Shown: positions 26,886 through 36,387, counted from the first letter of the stretch. The stretch: 64,000 bases of DNA from Chersky-840 sp963838775 (GCA_963838775.1 CAWISP010000038.1:6245-70244); one strand, 5' to 3'. Notes: a model not told the origin generated them from the sequence alone. Made by a program: numbers and translations.

Positions 26886-28686
26886 CGCTGAGGGGGTGAT
26901 CGACCGCGCTTTGTCCTGAGGTCGACGAGCCGTTGCGCAACGGATTTCTCGGCGTGGTCAGCCACAGTGCGCTCAAACGAGGATCTGCCGGGGGCGCGAG
27001 GACGGGGTCTGCAGCACGGGTTTTGGCGCGCAGATGACTCACACCGCCCGTGAGCCAGCCGAGCTCCGGAGTCCGCCACCAAGCCTGGAGGCCCAGGAAG
27101 ACGGCGGCGCCGATCACCGCCGCGCTCACCATGGCCACACGCGGTCCTAACGGTGGGCGCATCCAATGCTCGATGGCGGTGGCGCTGAGCCAGGCCGGTC
27201 CCGCCATGATGGCGGATCCGGCCACGACCTTGATCAGCGATGGTGTCAGGCGCTGGGTGCCGGGGATCAGGCTCCGCCACACTCGAGCCGTCAGGTGGCA
27301 CGCCGCGGTGACGACCGCCACGGACAAGGCCAATCCCAGCACGAGGAGTACCGTCGGTCCGTGCACGAGCAGCGCGGTGCTCACGAGGCCCAAGCACACG
27401 GCGGCCTGCAGCATCATGGAAATCAGTGGTGCTCGAGTGTCCTTCCTGGCATACGACGCATACATGGCGATCATGAAGGCGGTCTGGCCGACAACCGCCA
27501 CCGAGAGTGCCGCCAGCGAAAAGGCGACCATGGTGACCGCTCCGTGCGAGTCCAACTTGCCGAATGAGATCGCTCGAGCAAACGGCATGGACAGCGCCAG
27601 GTACCCGACGGCCGCCGGGATGGTGACGAAGAACCCGAGGGCAAAGCCACGCACGAGGGTGTCACGGAAGCCCGCCGAGTCGCCGTCCATGTGCATGCGC
27701 GCCAGACGCGGGAGCAGGGACAGAGCCACCGGCGTCGCCCCGATGGCGATGGCGAGGTAGTAGAAGTTCAAGGCGATCTGGAAGGCGATGACTCCGCCCG
27801 GCAAACGGTTGGCAAGGACGAGAAGAGTGAGCACCTGCAGAGCCACGAGGCCCGCTTGGGCAAGCGACGGCAGAGCCCGCCGAATCACCACCCGAACCTC
27901 GGGATCGAGCCAGCCCGGCCGGGGCAACAGGGCGACGCCGCAGCGTCGCGCTCCCCACCATTGCGTGGCGGCGTGCAGTGCGACGGCACCGGTCGAGCCG
28001 AGTCCGAGTATCAGCATTTCACCGGTGGGAATGTTGGTGAGGCTCGTGCCTGTGCCGTACAGCACGGCCACGGTCCCGAGGACGGCGATGGTACCCAAGT
28101 TCTCTATCGCAGGGGCCCCGGCCGCCAGCGCGAAGCGCCGGTGCGAGTTCATGACCGCGGTGGCGGTACCGACGACACCGTAAAAGAAGATCTGCGGTAT
28201 GAACATGATGATCAGCAGGCGCCCGACCCGCACCTCGGCTGCGCCCAGCACATGGTGACCGCTGCCGAGAGCAGCGACTTTCAGGACGAGCGGCCCGAGA
28301 AGGATCGCCAGCGGTGCGGCCACCACCAGCACCATCAGCGTCATGCCCAGGAAACCGCCGGCCACACGCTGCGAAGCCCGTTTGTCGCCGGCGTCGATGT
28401 GGTGGACGAGGGCCGGAACCAGCAGCGACGAGAAGAGCGAGCCCGCCAGGAAACCGTAATAGACCAGGTTGGGTAGGGAGTTGGTGAACTGGTAGGTATT
28501 CCCGAAAATGGTCGGGCCCAAGACCGCTCCGATGACGGCGATCCTGATGACACCGGTGACGCGGCTGATGATGGTCCATCCCGCCACGGTGATCGAGTCA
28601 CCGGCAGCCGCAACCGCCCCGGACTCAGCCCCGGGTGCGAGCGAATTCGCCGGGTCTTCGTCCCGGTCAAGTCGGCTACCAGTCAC
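26869..28686 (-). CDS. MurJ/MviN-type lipid-linked oligosaccharide flippase
   Basis: A 605-residue integral membrane protein of the MOP superfamily with about 14 segments. The start TIISRVTGVIRIAVIGAVLG and FTNSLPNLVYYGFLAGSLFSSLLVP are MurJ signatures. Within this operon it more likely exports the undecaprenyl-linked repeat unit, the Wzx role, than lipid II, but essential MurJ function cannot be excluded from sequence. The GTG at 28686 overlaps the previous stop by GTGA. The C-terminal 60 residues are polar and unconserved. Confidence 0.88.
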   Translation of the reverse strand: MTGSRLDRDEDPANSLAPGAESGAVAAAGDSITVAGWTIISRVTGVIRIAVIGAVLGPTIFGNTYQFTNSLPNLVYYGFLAGSLFSSLLVPALVHHIDAGDKRASQRVAGGFLGMTLMVLVVAAPLAILLGPLVLKVAALGSGHHVLGAAEVRVGRLLIIMFIPQIFFYGVVGTATAVMNSHRRFALAAGAPAIENLGTIAVLGTVAVLYGTGTSLTNIPTGEMLILGLGSTGAVALHAATQWWGARRCGVALLPRPGWLDPEVRVVIRRALPSLAQAGLVALQVLTLLVLANRLPGGVIAFQIALNFYYLAIAIGATPVALSLLPRLARMHMDGDSAGFRDTLVRGFALGFFVTIPAAVGYLALSMPFARAISFGKLDSHGAVTMVAFSLAALSVAVVGQTAFMIAMYASYARKDTRAPLISMMLQAAVCLGLVSTALLVHGPTVLLVLGLALSVAVVTAACHLTARVWRSLIPGTQRLTPSLIKVVAGSAIMAGPAWLSATAIEHWMRPPLGPRVAMVSAAVIGAAVFLGLQAWWRTPELGWLTGGVSHLRAKTRAADPVLAPPADPRLSALWLTTPRNPLRNGSSTSGQSAVDHPLSGVSNG

Positions 28687-29399
28687 AGCGCACCGCGGGT
28701 GGAGAGCACGACGGGGACCGTCTTGGCGAGGATGACAAGATCAAGTCCGAAGCTCTGCCTCTCGACGTACTCGATGTCCAAGTCGAGACCCTGCCGCAGC
28801 GTCAGGCTGTTCCTGCCACTGACCTGCCACAGCCCGGTGAGACCGGGGGCGACGAGGAAGCGGCGGTGATAGACCTTGTCGATCAGCTTGGCCTCGTAAG
28901 GAAGAGCTGGGCGCGGTCCGACCAGAGACATCTCGCCCCGGATCACATTGAAGAGTTGGGGAAGTTCATCGATGCTCGTCCTGCGCAGCCATCGGCCAAC
29001 TCCGGTGATCCTCGGATCGTCCTCGAGCTTGAAAAGACCCTTGCCGCCACCCAGGGGCGGATGGTCTTCGGTCAGGAGCTTCTGGATGTAGTCGCGGTGA
29101 AGGGTGTCAGAGCAGTCGCTGAACATCGTCCGGAACTTGAACAACACGAAGGGCCGGCCGTCCTGACCGATCCGGGTCTGGCGGAAGAAGACGTGTCCTG
29201 GCGTCGTGGTCCGTACCAGGACGGCCACGACGATGAGTACCGGCGAGGCCAAGACCAAGCACACGACGGCCACAGCCAGGTCGAACAGGCGCTTCCCTGT
29301 TCGCCTTGGCACCGACGTCACCGACGTTACCGACGGCACCGACGGGACCTTCTGCGAGGCTGCCCCGATCGATTGCGCGTCCGGGACGGTCATCGTCAC
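28683..29399 (-). CDS. Initiating sugar-phosphate transferase (WcaJ/WbaP C-terminal type)
   Basis: A 238-residue polyprenyl-phosphate glycosyl-1-phosphate transferase. It has one membrane helix (DLAVAVVCLVLASPVLIVVAVLV, near residues 35-58), then FFRQTRIGQDGRPFVLFKFRTM, the catalytic Asp-Glu in RRTSIDELPQLFNVIRGEMSLVGPRP, and LVAPGLTGLWQVSGRN. It transfers a sugar phosphate to undecaprenyl phosphate and so begins each unit. It is the short form without the N-terminal membrane domain. The GTG at 29399 overlaps the upstream stop by GTGA, and an ATG two codons later is equally possible. The far longer open frame upstream belongs to the acyltransferase region. Confidence 0.9.
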   Translation of the reverse strand: MTMTVPDAQSIGAASQKVPSVPSVTSVTSVPRRTGKRLFDLAVAVVCLVLASPVLIVVAVLVRTTTPGHVFFRQTRIGQDGRPFVLFKFRTMFSDCSDTLHRDYIQKLLTEDHPPLGGGKGLFKLEDDPRITGVGRWLRRTSIDELPQLFNVIRGEMSLVGPRPALPYEAKLIDKVYHRRFLVAPGLTGLWQVSGRNSLTLRQGLDLDIEYVERQSFGLDLVILAKTVPVVLSTRGAL

Positions 29400-30070
29400 C
29401 CCCGCGAAGCCGGGGAATGGTGCACCCGGCCGGGTGAAGAGAAACGGAAGCGACTGGCTGACGTGGTAACTGCGTCGACGCGGGTCTCGATCGGCTCGAG
29501 GCTCCCGACCAGGCCTCTCACCGTGGCGGGATTGCCATAGGCAACCGAATCGTCGGCGATGTCCCGGGCCACAACCGCCCCGGCACCGATGATGCATCTC
29601 GCGCCGATGCGCACAAAGGGCAGGATCGTGACGTTGACGCCGATCTGGGCGCCTGCCCCGATTGACGGCCCGGACATCATCTGGGCCGACGAGGCCTGTC
29701 CGGGGTACAGGTCATTGGCGATCGTGACACCCGGGGCGAGAAAGGCGTCGTCCTCGATCTCGGTATATTGCGCGACGTAGCAATTCGAGTGGATCTTGAC
29801 CCGGTGGCCGATCCGGCATCCGTAGTCCACGACCGAGTTGCTCCATACCGACACGTCGTCTCCGATGGCACACTCCTCGCGGATGATGACGTTGTGGCCG
29901 GTCTGGAAGCGCGCTCCAATGCGCGACCCGAGGTAGAGGACGCAACCGCTGCGGACGCGCGCATCTGGCCCCAGGATGAGCTCGGTCCGACTCGTCCGAG
30001 GCGAGGGATAGCCGATCGTGGCGCTGGGGTCGGCGTCGAGACCGTCTTGGAGCCAGACGTTAAGCGACAC
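29396..30070 (-). CDS. Hexapeptide-repeat acyltransferase (WbpD-like)
   Basis: A 224-residue left-handed beta-helix protein with imperfect hexapeptide repeats throughout (IGARFQTGHNVIIREECAIG, VKIHSNCYVAQYTEIEDDAF, IGARCIIGAGAVVARDI). It ends the helix with YGNPATVRG, typical of acetyl-CoA-dependent sugar N- or O-acetyltransferases. Placed directly after the aminotransferase, it probably acetylates the new amino group, as WbpD does. The GTG at 30070 overlaps the aminotransferase stop by 11 bases. Confidence 0.88.
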   Translation of the reverse strand: MSLNVWLQDGLDADPSATIGYPSPRTSRTELILGPDARVRSGCVLYLGSRIGARFQTGHNVIIREECAIGDDVSVWSNSVVDYGCRIGHRVKIHSNCYVAQYTEIEDDAFLAPGVTIANDLYPGQASSAQMMSGPSIGAGAQIGVNVTILPFVRIGARCIIGAGAVVARDIADDSVAYGNPATVRGLVGSLEPIETRVDAVTTSASRFRFSSPGRVHHSPASRG

Positions 30071-31187
30071 TTGACCCCCTCACCATCGACGCCTCGTGTG
30101 CCGCTTCACACACGTGCGCCACTTGCTCGTCGGTCATGTGCGGAAACATCGGGAGAGACAAGATCTCGCCCGACGCTTGTTCGGCAACGGGCAGAGGCTC
30201 TGTGGCGAACCTTCTATAGGGCTCGTGCTGATGGCAGGGAACCGGATAGTGGATGCCCGTGTCGATCCCCATTGACTGGAGGTGCTGCTGCACCCGTGCT
30301 CGGTTCATCACCCTGGCCACAGCCAGGTGGTAGACGCCGTAGGCGTCCGGTGCCTCCTCGACGAGGCGAAATGGCCACGACGCGAATGCGGCCCGGTATT
30401 GCGCTGCGATGGCGCGGCGCGCCTCGGTCCAGTCATCCAGCTTGACAAGCTTCGCCGTGAGCACCGCCGCTTGCACCGCATCGAGGCGGCTGTTCATGCC
30501 CACCCTGTCGTGCTCGTAGCGGGAGCCGGCTGTACGGCCGTGATCTCGTAGGCTCCGGATCCGTCGCGCCAGACCCGCGTCGGAGGTGACAACGGCCCCT
30601 CCGTCGCCGAAGGCGCCGAGGTTCTTCCCCGGATAGAAGCTGAAGCAACCAGCGAGCCCGATCGACCCTGCTCGTCTGCCGCGCCAGGCGGCTCCGTGGG
30701 CCTGGGCCGCATCCTCGATGACGGCGAGACCTGCCCTGTCGGCGATTCGACATAGCGCATCCATGTCGGGCATCTGGCCGTAGAGGTGCACGATGATCAC
30801 CGCCCGGGTCCGGCTGGTGATGGCAGCCTCGAAGGCATCCGGCGTCAACAGCAGCGTGTGCGGGCTCACATCGGCGAACCGGGGGACGGCTCCGGCGAGA
30901 ACCACGGCTTCGGGTGACGCCACGAATGTGTTCGTCGGTATGACAACCTCGTCCCCGGGGCCGATGCCGAGAGCCATGAGCGTGAGCTGAATGGCGTCGG
31001 TCCCGTTTCCGACACCCACGGTGTGGGGCGTTCCACAGTACGCGGCCCAGAGCTCTTCGAACTCCTCGACTGCTTCACCACCGATGAACCGGCTCGACTC
31101 GAGCAGTCTTTCCCATGCCTGGTAGATGTCGACCTGGACTTCACGCGTCATGGCGTGAAGGTCGGTGAAGGGCACCTCGAAGCGCAC
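30060..31187 (-). CDS. DegT/DnrJ/EryC1/StrS sugar aminotransferase (WbpE-like)
   Basis: A 375-residue PLP enzyme that aminates a keto-sugar nucleotide. VGVGNGTDAIQLTL binds the cofactor phosphate, VIEDAAQAHGA holds the ring-stacking Asp, and the Schiff-base Lys lies in FSFYPGKNLGAFGDGGA. GMNSRLDAVQAAVL and GIHYPVPCHQHEPY are family blocks. It is flanked by an oxidoreductase and an acyltransferase in the same order of reactions as WbpB-WbpE-WbpD, which make UDP-2,3-diacetamido-2,3-dideoxyglucuronate. The two-base gap from the oxidoreductase stop shows tight coupling. Confidence 0.92.
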   Translation of the reverse strand: MRFEVPFTDLHAMTREVQVDIYQAWERLLESSRFIGGEAVEEFEELWAAYCGTPHTVGVGNGTDAIQLTLMALGIGPGDEVVIPTNTFVASPEAVVLAGAVPRFADVSPHTLLLTPDAFEAAITSRTRAVIIVHLYGQMPDMDALCRIADRAGLAVIEDAAQAHGAAWRGRRAGSIGLAGCFSFYPGKNLGAFGDGGAVVTSDAGLARRIRSLRDHGRTAGSRYEHDRVGMNSRLDAVQAAVLTAKLVKLDDWTEARRAIAAQYRAAFASWPFRLVEEAPDAYGVYHLAVARVMNRARVQQHLQSMGIDTGIHYPVPCHQHEPYRRFATEPLPVAEQASGEILSLPMFPHMTDEQVAHVCEAAHEASMVRGSSVA

Positions 31188-31189
31188 GA

Positions 31190-32341
31190 CTAGTCCTTCT
31201 CCTGCACAGCCAGCGATCGGGCCGTCGCTCTGCCTCGTAGGACTCCGGGGCCCTCCAGGGGCCGGGACCCGTTTCCATGACCGTTGATCACACCCACCGA
31301 GCGCACGAAGCGCGAATATGAGCCGAGCTCTTCGAGCAGCACGGGACGACCCAATTTCCGGGACAGCTCTGCCGCCTCGAGAACCTCGACCACCGCCAGC
31401 CCGTTCTGGCCATCAGTGCGTGGCGTCGAGCCGGCGAGAATGCACTCGACGAAGTGCTGGTCCTGCAGCACGAGCGGCTCGTCGGACGCCACGAACGGAA
31501 CGACGATGTCGCCGTAGCGGTACGACATCGGTGGCTGAGTGAGGTTGTCGACACCGGGCTGATGATCGAGGCCCTTGTCCAGGACGCGGATCCTGTCTTC
31601 GGAAGCAAGGTCGTCGTACACGGCCATCTTCTTGCTCCCGACAGCCATCATCTTGCGTACCTTGCACGGATCGAGCCAGCTGACGTGGATGTTTGCCGTC
31701 AACCCCCGGTCGTCGAAGAAGTCGTCGTAGAACAGGCGCAGGTAGGCGACGTCCTCGAAGCGCCGATGCGCGTGGCGCGAGGCCCAGGCTTGAACAGCCA
31801 CCGGCTTCTTCCCGAGCACGTGGTTGATGATCGACACGTCGTGGGGTGCGAGATCGAGGATGACGTTCACGTCCGATTGATAGAGACCGAGATTGAGTCG
31901 AGCACTGTCGATGTAGTAGATCTCGCCGAGTTCCTGTGTTCGCACCAAGTCACGGAGTTTCCACACGGCCGGGTTGTACTCGAAGGTGTGCCCCACCATG
32001 AGCGTCACGCCGGCTTGCTGTGCGGCGCTCATCAACTGCCGTGCGCCCGCGGTGGAGGGAGCGAGGGGTTTCTCTACCAAGACATGCTTGCCTGCTTCGA
32101 TGGCCTCGAGTGCCACTTCCACGTGCGTAGTAGGCGAGGTCGCCACCACCACGGCGTCTACATGAGGCAGAGCCGCCCGCAGGGAGCTGTAGTGAGGGGC
32201 AGTCTTGTAGCTTCGGATCAGCTTTGTGAGGCGTTCTTCACAATGATCGACAAGAATTACTTCGTCTACACCTTCGAGCGCCTGGATGACGCGAACATGC
32301 TTCGATCCCCAGTAGCCGCAGCCCACCACTGCAATACGCAT
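31190..32341 (-). CDS. Gfo/Idh/MocA sugar-nucleotide oxidoreductase (WbpB-like)
   Basis: A 383-residue NAD-dependent dehydrogenase and the first gene of the operon. It starts RIAVVGCGYWGSKHVRVI (Rossmann fold), with HVLVEKPLAPS, the EKP motif of the family, and the catalytic-domain block VILDLAPHDVSIINHVLG. In context it should oxidise C3 of a UDP-hexuronate before transamination. The ATG at 32341 has GGAG seven bases upstream. The 230 bp behind it separate the operon from the next gene on the same strand and probably hold its promoter. Confidence 0.9.
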   Translation of the reverse strand: MRIAVVGCGYWGSKHVRVIQALEGVDEVILVDHCEERLTKLIRSYKTAPHYSSLRAALPHVDAVVVATSPTTHVEVALEAIEAGKHVLVEKPLAPSTAGARQLMSAAQQAGVTLMVGHTFEYNPAVWKLRDLVRTQELGEIYYIDSARLNLGLYQSDVNVILDLAPHDVSIINHVLGKKPVAVQAWASRHAHRRFEDVAYLRLFYDDFFDDRGLTANIHVSWLDPCKVRKMMAVGSKKMAVYDDLASEDRIRVLDKGLDHQPGVDNLTQPPMSYRYGDIVVPFVASDEPLVLQDQHFVECILAGSTPRTDGQNGLAVVEVLEAAELSRKLGRPVLLEELGSYSRFVRSVGVINGHGNGSRPLEGPGVLRGRATARSLAVQEKD

Positions 32342-32571
32342 GTGACACTCCATCGCCCGCAACTGCTACGTCCAGCGCCCCCCCGGCGCTTGCTACGAAG
32401 AGGCCGGTCCCTCTGTCCGCCCCCTCGTTTGTTCTCATCAATAGCTACAGATGTGCGTCATCCCCCGGAATCATCGACATGAGGGTCCCTCTTCCCGACC
32501 ATGTCTGCCCGCATGGTGCACAACGGCAGTACGCGGCCGGGTTGGGCCCGCCAGATCATGCTCCCTGGTCA

Positions 32572-35500
32572 TCATGAAGCCGGAGGGGCTCCATGGCATT
32601 GACCCGTGCCCGAATCAGTGAAGCTGCTTTGGCCGTTGTTGACGAACTGCCATTGGTAGCTTCCGGGGTTCAGGGTAAGTTTCAAGATGCCGTGCGTCGT
32701 GTTGTTCAGGACCTGGCTCTGGGGGACTTCCGGCCCCGGGGTATCGAGCCCCTGACCGCCCGTTCCCTCGATGAACTCTCGGATGCCATAGGTGTTGTCG
32801 ATCTGTCCCGAGGCATTGAGCGGCGCGAATCGCTCGTACCAGTGGTCGCTGCCGTTCAGTACCACCGAGACTCCGCCCTTGTACAAGTCCTGCCACAGCT
32901 GCGCAACTTGCCCCTGGTCGCTCTCGCCGCCCGACGTCGTCGAAGACCAGCGATCCGCCTCGTAATACGCCAGCGTGCACTGGGCCGTGTCGTTCGCCAG
33001 GTCTTGCTGGAGCCACAGGTCCTGCGCCGACCCGGCCGCGCACGGTGCGGTGTTGCCGTCCGAACAGATCCCGGAGTTCAAGGCAATGATGTGCCAGGTG
33101 CCCAGGTTGTAGCTGTAGTAACCGGTGGAGTCGTTCACGTTCACCACCGACGGCACCGCAGATCCGAAGGCTCCGCCACTGCTCGAGAAGTACTGCTGGT
33201 ACCCGGCCCCCGGGGTGGTCGGGCAGTCGGTTCCCCCACTGGTGTCGTAGTCCTTGTCTCCGGGCGCCGGATACGAGATGGCCTTTTTGGTTCCCCACGT
33301 CGGCCCGTACGACTGCTCGAAGGCGCTGAGCCCGCCACAGAAGTACTGATCGTCGCCCACGGGCAGCACGGCATCCACGCCGGTGAGGAGCTTGGCAGTC
33401 GAGGCGTCTTGGCAGTCGGTGGCGGTCCCCAACCCGAAGTTGTAGGCAGCCTGATCGGGGTCGCAGGCGATGCCGCCCGCCGAGCCGATGACAGGATCGG
33501 CGTTCGGTTGCACCTGGACGAGTTGCGTCTGGACGGCCCCGGTGTTCCCAGAATTGTCCACGGAGAAGAACGAGATGGTCGTAGGTGAGGAGATGGTGAA
33601 GGGAGCGGTGTACACGGGGCTCGACGTCGTGGGCGTGGACCCGTCGGTGGTGTAGTAGGTGGCGGCCACGCCGTCGCCGCCCGGATCCGCCGCCAGCAGC
33701 GAGACCGTGGTGGATCCGTTGTAGGCGCTCGACTGGCACGGCGACCCGTCGCAGTCGACCGTGGTGATGGGCGCCTGGGTGTCTGGCCCGTTGACGACCT
33801 GGGACATCGTCTTGATCTGGGTACCCTGGGGTGCGCCGCCCGGTTGGCCGGCGTTCTGCAGCCAGGCAATCAAGGACTGCAGGGTGGCGAGCTCCACCGG
33901 ACCCCAGGTGTTGCCGATGCAGGTGGTGTAATTGGTGGGGTCGTAGGCTTGCGAGCAGATCTGGTGGAACACGAGCGTGACCCAGCCCCCGCCGTTCTGG
34001 GAAGCGGCGGTGATGGAGTTCTCCATGTTGGCGAGGCTCAGCGGCGGAGCCGTCGCCCCCGGTGAGGGCGGTTCGTTGTAGAGCGTCCGGATGGCAAGTG
34101 GGTTCTTGGGCGGGATCGACTCGGCGTAGACGGGCCCGGCAGCCGGACCGGCCGTGTCGAGACCGCCGGCGGCGCGACCCGCCGTGTACCCGCAACTCTG
34201 CACCACGCTTTCCGCCAGCGCGTTGTAGCTCCCGTAGGGGTAGGCGAAGCTGCTCGGGTAGAAGCCGTTATTGACCAGGTTCTGGCGATCTCCGCATGCC
34301 TCGTTGGTCAGGGTCGGAAGGTCGGTCGTGGACGTCATGTTGAACTCGTTGAGGGTGTGGCCCGCGATCTCGTTCCCGGCGTTGTTGAGGGCCGTCAGCT
34401 GTGGGTAGGCCATGGTGCCGCCGTTGTCGAGGACCCCCGTGTTGACGAAGAACGTCCCGTTCACATGAGCTGGTTGAAGGGCCATCTGGAACGCCAGCGG
34501 GAATTGGTTGGCGATGCCATCGTCGAAGGTCAGCGAGACGACGGTCGTGAACACGATCATTTGCGAGTGAGGCTGTTCGGCGTTGCCGGCCAGGTCGGTC
34601 GAGAAGAAGCTGATGGTCGTGTCCTGTTTGACCGTGAACGGACCGGTGTAGACGGGGCTCGACGTGGTGGGTGTTGAACCATCAGTCGTGTAGTAGGTGT
34701 TGGCGACACCCCAGCCCCCGGGGTTGTCGACCGCCGTGAGGGCCACCGTGACGGGCGCCGAGGCGGTGTAGCCGGTGCTCGAGCAGGGCGCCCCGTTGCA
34801 CGAGATCGTGGTGGTGGGAGGGGTGGTGTCCACCCCCTCTTCGACCAGGAATGTCTGAGAGTGGGCGACCTCGGCGTTCCCCGCGTTGTCCCAGGAGGCG
34901 TATTCGATCGTGGTCGGTGACGTCACGTTGAAGGGCCCGACATAGGTCGGGCTAGACAGGGTCGGGGTCGTCCCGTCGGTGGTGTAGTGCGTGCTGGCTA
35001 CCCCCGAGCCGGTGTCGACGGCGGATAGGGCCACATTGACCGTTCCGATGTACGAGGACGCACAGGGAGCTCCGTTACACGAGATCGTGGTGACCGGCGG
35101 GCTGGCGTCGGACGCGATCGCTCTCGCCTTGATGGTGTTGAACACCGACCCGGCCGGGGCGCCGCCGGTCTGTCCGGCGTTCTTGACCCAGGAGAGGAAC
35201 GTGTTCAGGTCCCCGAGGTCGACCCACCCCGACGAGGCAGTGCACGTGGCGTAGTCCGACGGATCCGCCGTCTGAGAACACACCTTGCTGATGACAACGG
35301 GGATCCAGCCGCCGCCGTGGGCGGCGGCGCCGGTCACCAGTGATTCGAGGTTGGCCAGCGTGATCTGGCCGCCCGGAGCATAGGCGGGCAGGGCCAGGAA
35401 GGTCTTGGGCGGCAAGGCTCCCGCGTAGGTGGGCCCCGTTGGAGACAGGCTGCCGGCGGTGCGGGCGTTGCCGTATCCGCAGTTCTGCACTTCCGTCTCG

Positions 35501-35943
35501 ATTGCGGCGGTGAACGCCCCACCCGGGTAGGCGAAGCTGAACGGGCTCAGCCCGTGCTGAATGATGGCCTGTCGGTCATTGCAGATCTCGGCGATCTGCT
35601 GCGCGGCGGTGAGGGTGGTGAGGGTGGTGCCATCGACGGTCTTGCCCCCGATCTCGTTGCCCGCCGCCGCCAGCGTGCTCAGCTGCGACCACGACAGGGT
35701 GGCCGTGCGGCCCACGGTGCCGCTGTTCACGTAGAACGTCGCGTTCACGCCTTGCGGCTGGAGTGCTTGCTGATAGCCCAGCGTGTACTGGCTGATGGCG
35801 TCGTTGTCGAAAGTCAGTGAGACCACGGTCGGGGTGGTAGCCCCAGCCGTCGCCGCAAGGAGAGCACCGCTGGCCAAGAGCATGAAGCAAAGCGCTGCGG
35901 CGACGAATTGCCTCGCCGGCTGTTGTACCCGCTTACCCCTCAC
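32572..35943 (-). CDS. Secreted NodB-like/CHB_HEX-repeat/phosphatase-like protein (short paralogue)
   Basis: A 1123-residue exported protein with a signal peptide (FMLLASGALLAATAGA). Order: NodB-like domain 1, two chitobiase-C-terminal-type repeats (TYYTTDGSTPTTSSPVYTGP), NodB-like domain 2, a third repeat, and a calcineurin-like phosphatase domain to the end. Domain 1 has TFDND and GGKTVDG in place of TFDDG and HTxxH; domain 2 keeps TFDDG but reads GHTLNE. The phosphatase domain has PAPGDKDY for GNHxY, YYEADRWSS for HHPRWSS, and NGSDHWYERF for GHDHxYERF. So most metal ligands are gone. The GTG at 35943 is fixed by GGGGGAG and by the paralogue at 39453. It probably binds carbohydrate or acts structurally at the surface. 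Confidence 0.85.
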   Translation of the reverse strand: MRGKRVQQPARQFVAAALCFMLLASGALLAATAGATTPTVVSLTFDNDAISQYTLGYQQALQPQGVNATFYVNSGTVGRTATLSWSQLSTLAAAGNEIGGKTVDGTTLTTLTAAQQIAEICNDRQAIIQHGLSPFSFAYPGGAFTAAIETEVQNCGYGNARTAGSLSPTGPTYAGALPPKTFLALPAYAPGGQITLANLESLVTGAAAHGGGWIPVVISKVCSQTADPSDYATCTASSGWVDLGDLNTFLSWVKNAGQTGGAPAGSVFNTIKARAIASDASPPVTTISCNGAPCASSYIGTVNVALSAVDTGSGVASTHYTTDGTTPTLSSPTYVGPFNVTSPTTIEYASWDNAGNAEVAHSQTFLVEEGVDTTPPTTTISCNGAPCSSTGYTASAPVTVALTAVDNPGGWGVANTYYTTDGSTPTTSSPVYTGPFTVKQDTTISFFSTDLAGNAEQPHSQMIVFTTVVSLTFDDGIANQFPLAFQMALQPAHVNGTFFVNTGVLDNGGTMAYPQLTALNNAGNEIAGHTLNEFNMTSTTDLPTLTNEACGDRQNLVNNGFYPSSFAYPYGSYNALAESVVQSCGYTAGRAAGGLDTAGPAAGPVYAESIPPKNPLAIRTLYNEPPSPGATAPPLSLANMENSITAASQNGGGWVTLVFHQICSQAYDPTNYTTCIGNTWGPVELATLQSLIAWLQNAGQPGGAPQGTQIKTMSQVVNGPDTQAPITTVDCDGSPCQSSAYNGSTTVSLLAADPGGDGVAATYYTTDGSTPTTSSPVYTAPFTISSPTTISFFSVDNSGNTGAVQTQLVQVQPNADPVIGSAGGIACDPDQAAYNFGLGTATDCQDASTAKLLTGVDAVLPVGDDQYFCGGLSAFEQSYGPTWGTKKAISYPAPGDKDYDTSGGTDCPTTPGAGYQQYFSSSGGAFGSAVPSVVNVNDSTGYYSYNLGTWHIIALNSGICSDGNTAPCAAGSAQDLWLQQDLANDTAQCTLAYYEADRWSSTTSGGESDQGQVAQLWQDLYKGGVSVVLNGSDHWYERFAPLNASGQIDNTYGIREFIEGTGGQGLDTPGPEVPQSQVLNNTTHGILKLTLNPGSYQWQFVNNGQSSFTDSGTGQCHGAPPAS

Positions 35944-36055
35944 GTCGCTCCCCCGTCGCTCCCATCGCGTTTGCGGACCGACGAGTCGGTCCGCGCACCG
36001 CCGGCGCCTTCCGCCACCCCGCCCCCCCATGGCGCCAGCGAACACCTACCGCACC
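35944..36055 (-). promoter_or_regulatory. Conserved leader with hairpin, copy 1
   Basis: The 112 bases before the short giant gene are closely similar to those before its paralogue. Shared blocks are ggtgcggtaggtgttc (36040-36055), a G-rich stretch, a perfect hairpin gcggaccga-N4-tcggtccgc (35973-35994) and the ribosome-binding site. The hairpin ends 29 bases before the start codon. It could be an RNA control element, a repressor site or simply duplicated promoter DNA. Confidence 0.65.
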
Positions 36056-36387
36056 GGAAAGACTACCGACCGCTTGTTTGAGCGCCATCGTCACTTTTGA
36101 CGAACTCGTTCAGCGACCGCTTCGTCACGGGATGAGCAATGAGCGCCTCCGTGAACACCTAGCGCCATCTGAAACCACAAACCGCGACCTTCCGAGCCCA
36201 TGGCAAAGATTGACGAATCTCCCCATATTTTGCGAAGAGAGTCGACGACCTCGCCCGGGGTGGAAGTTGCTAAAGATGCATCTGGTTATGACCGCCAGCG
36301 TTACTAGGAAACCGACCTACTCCCAAGCGGGTCCATCCGACACGGTCGTCATCGTGGACCTGCGGACGAGTCGGGAAAGGCCCAGCG
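36056..36387. other. Gene-free spacer
   Basis: This stretch lies between the leader of the short giant gene and the end of the glycosidase gene, both leftward. It is less GC-rich than its surroundings. A 129-codon rightward frame crosses it but has no family features and runs antisense into the glycosidase gene. I see no gene, RNA or repeat. Confidence 0.4.
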
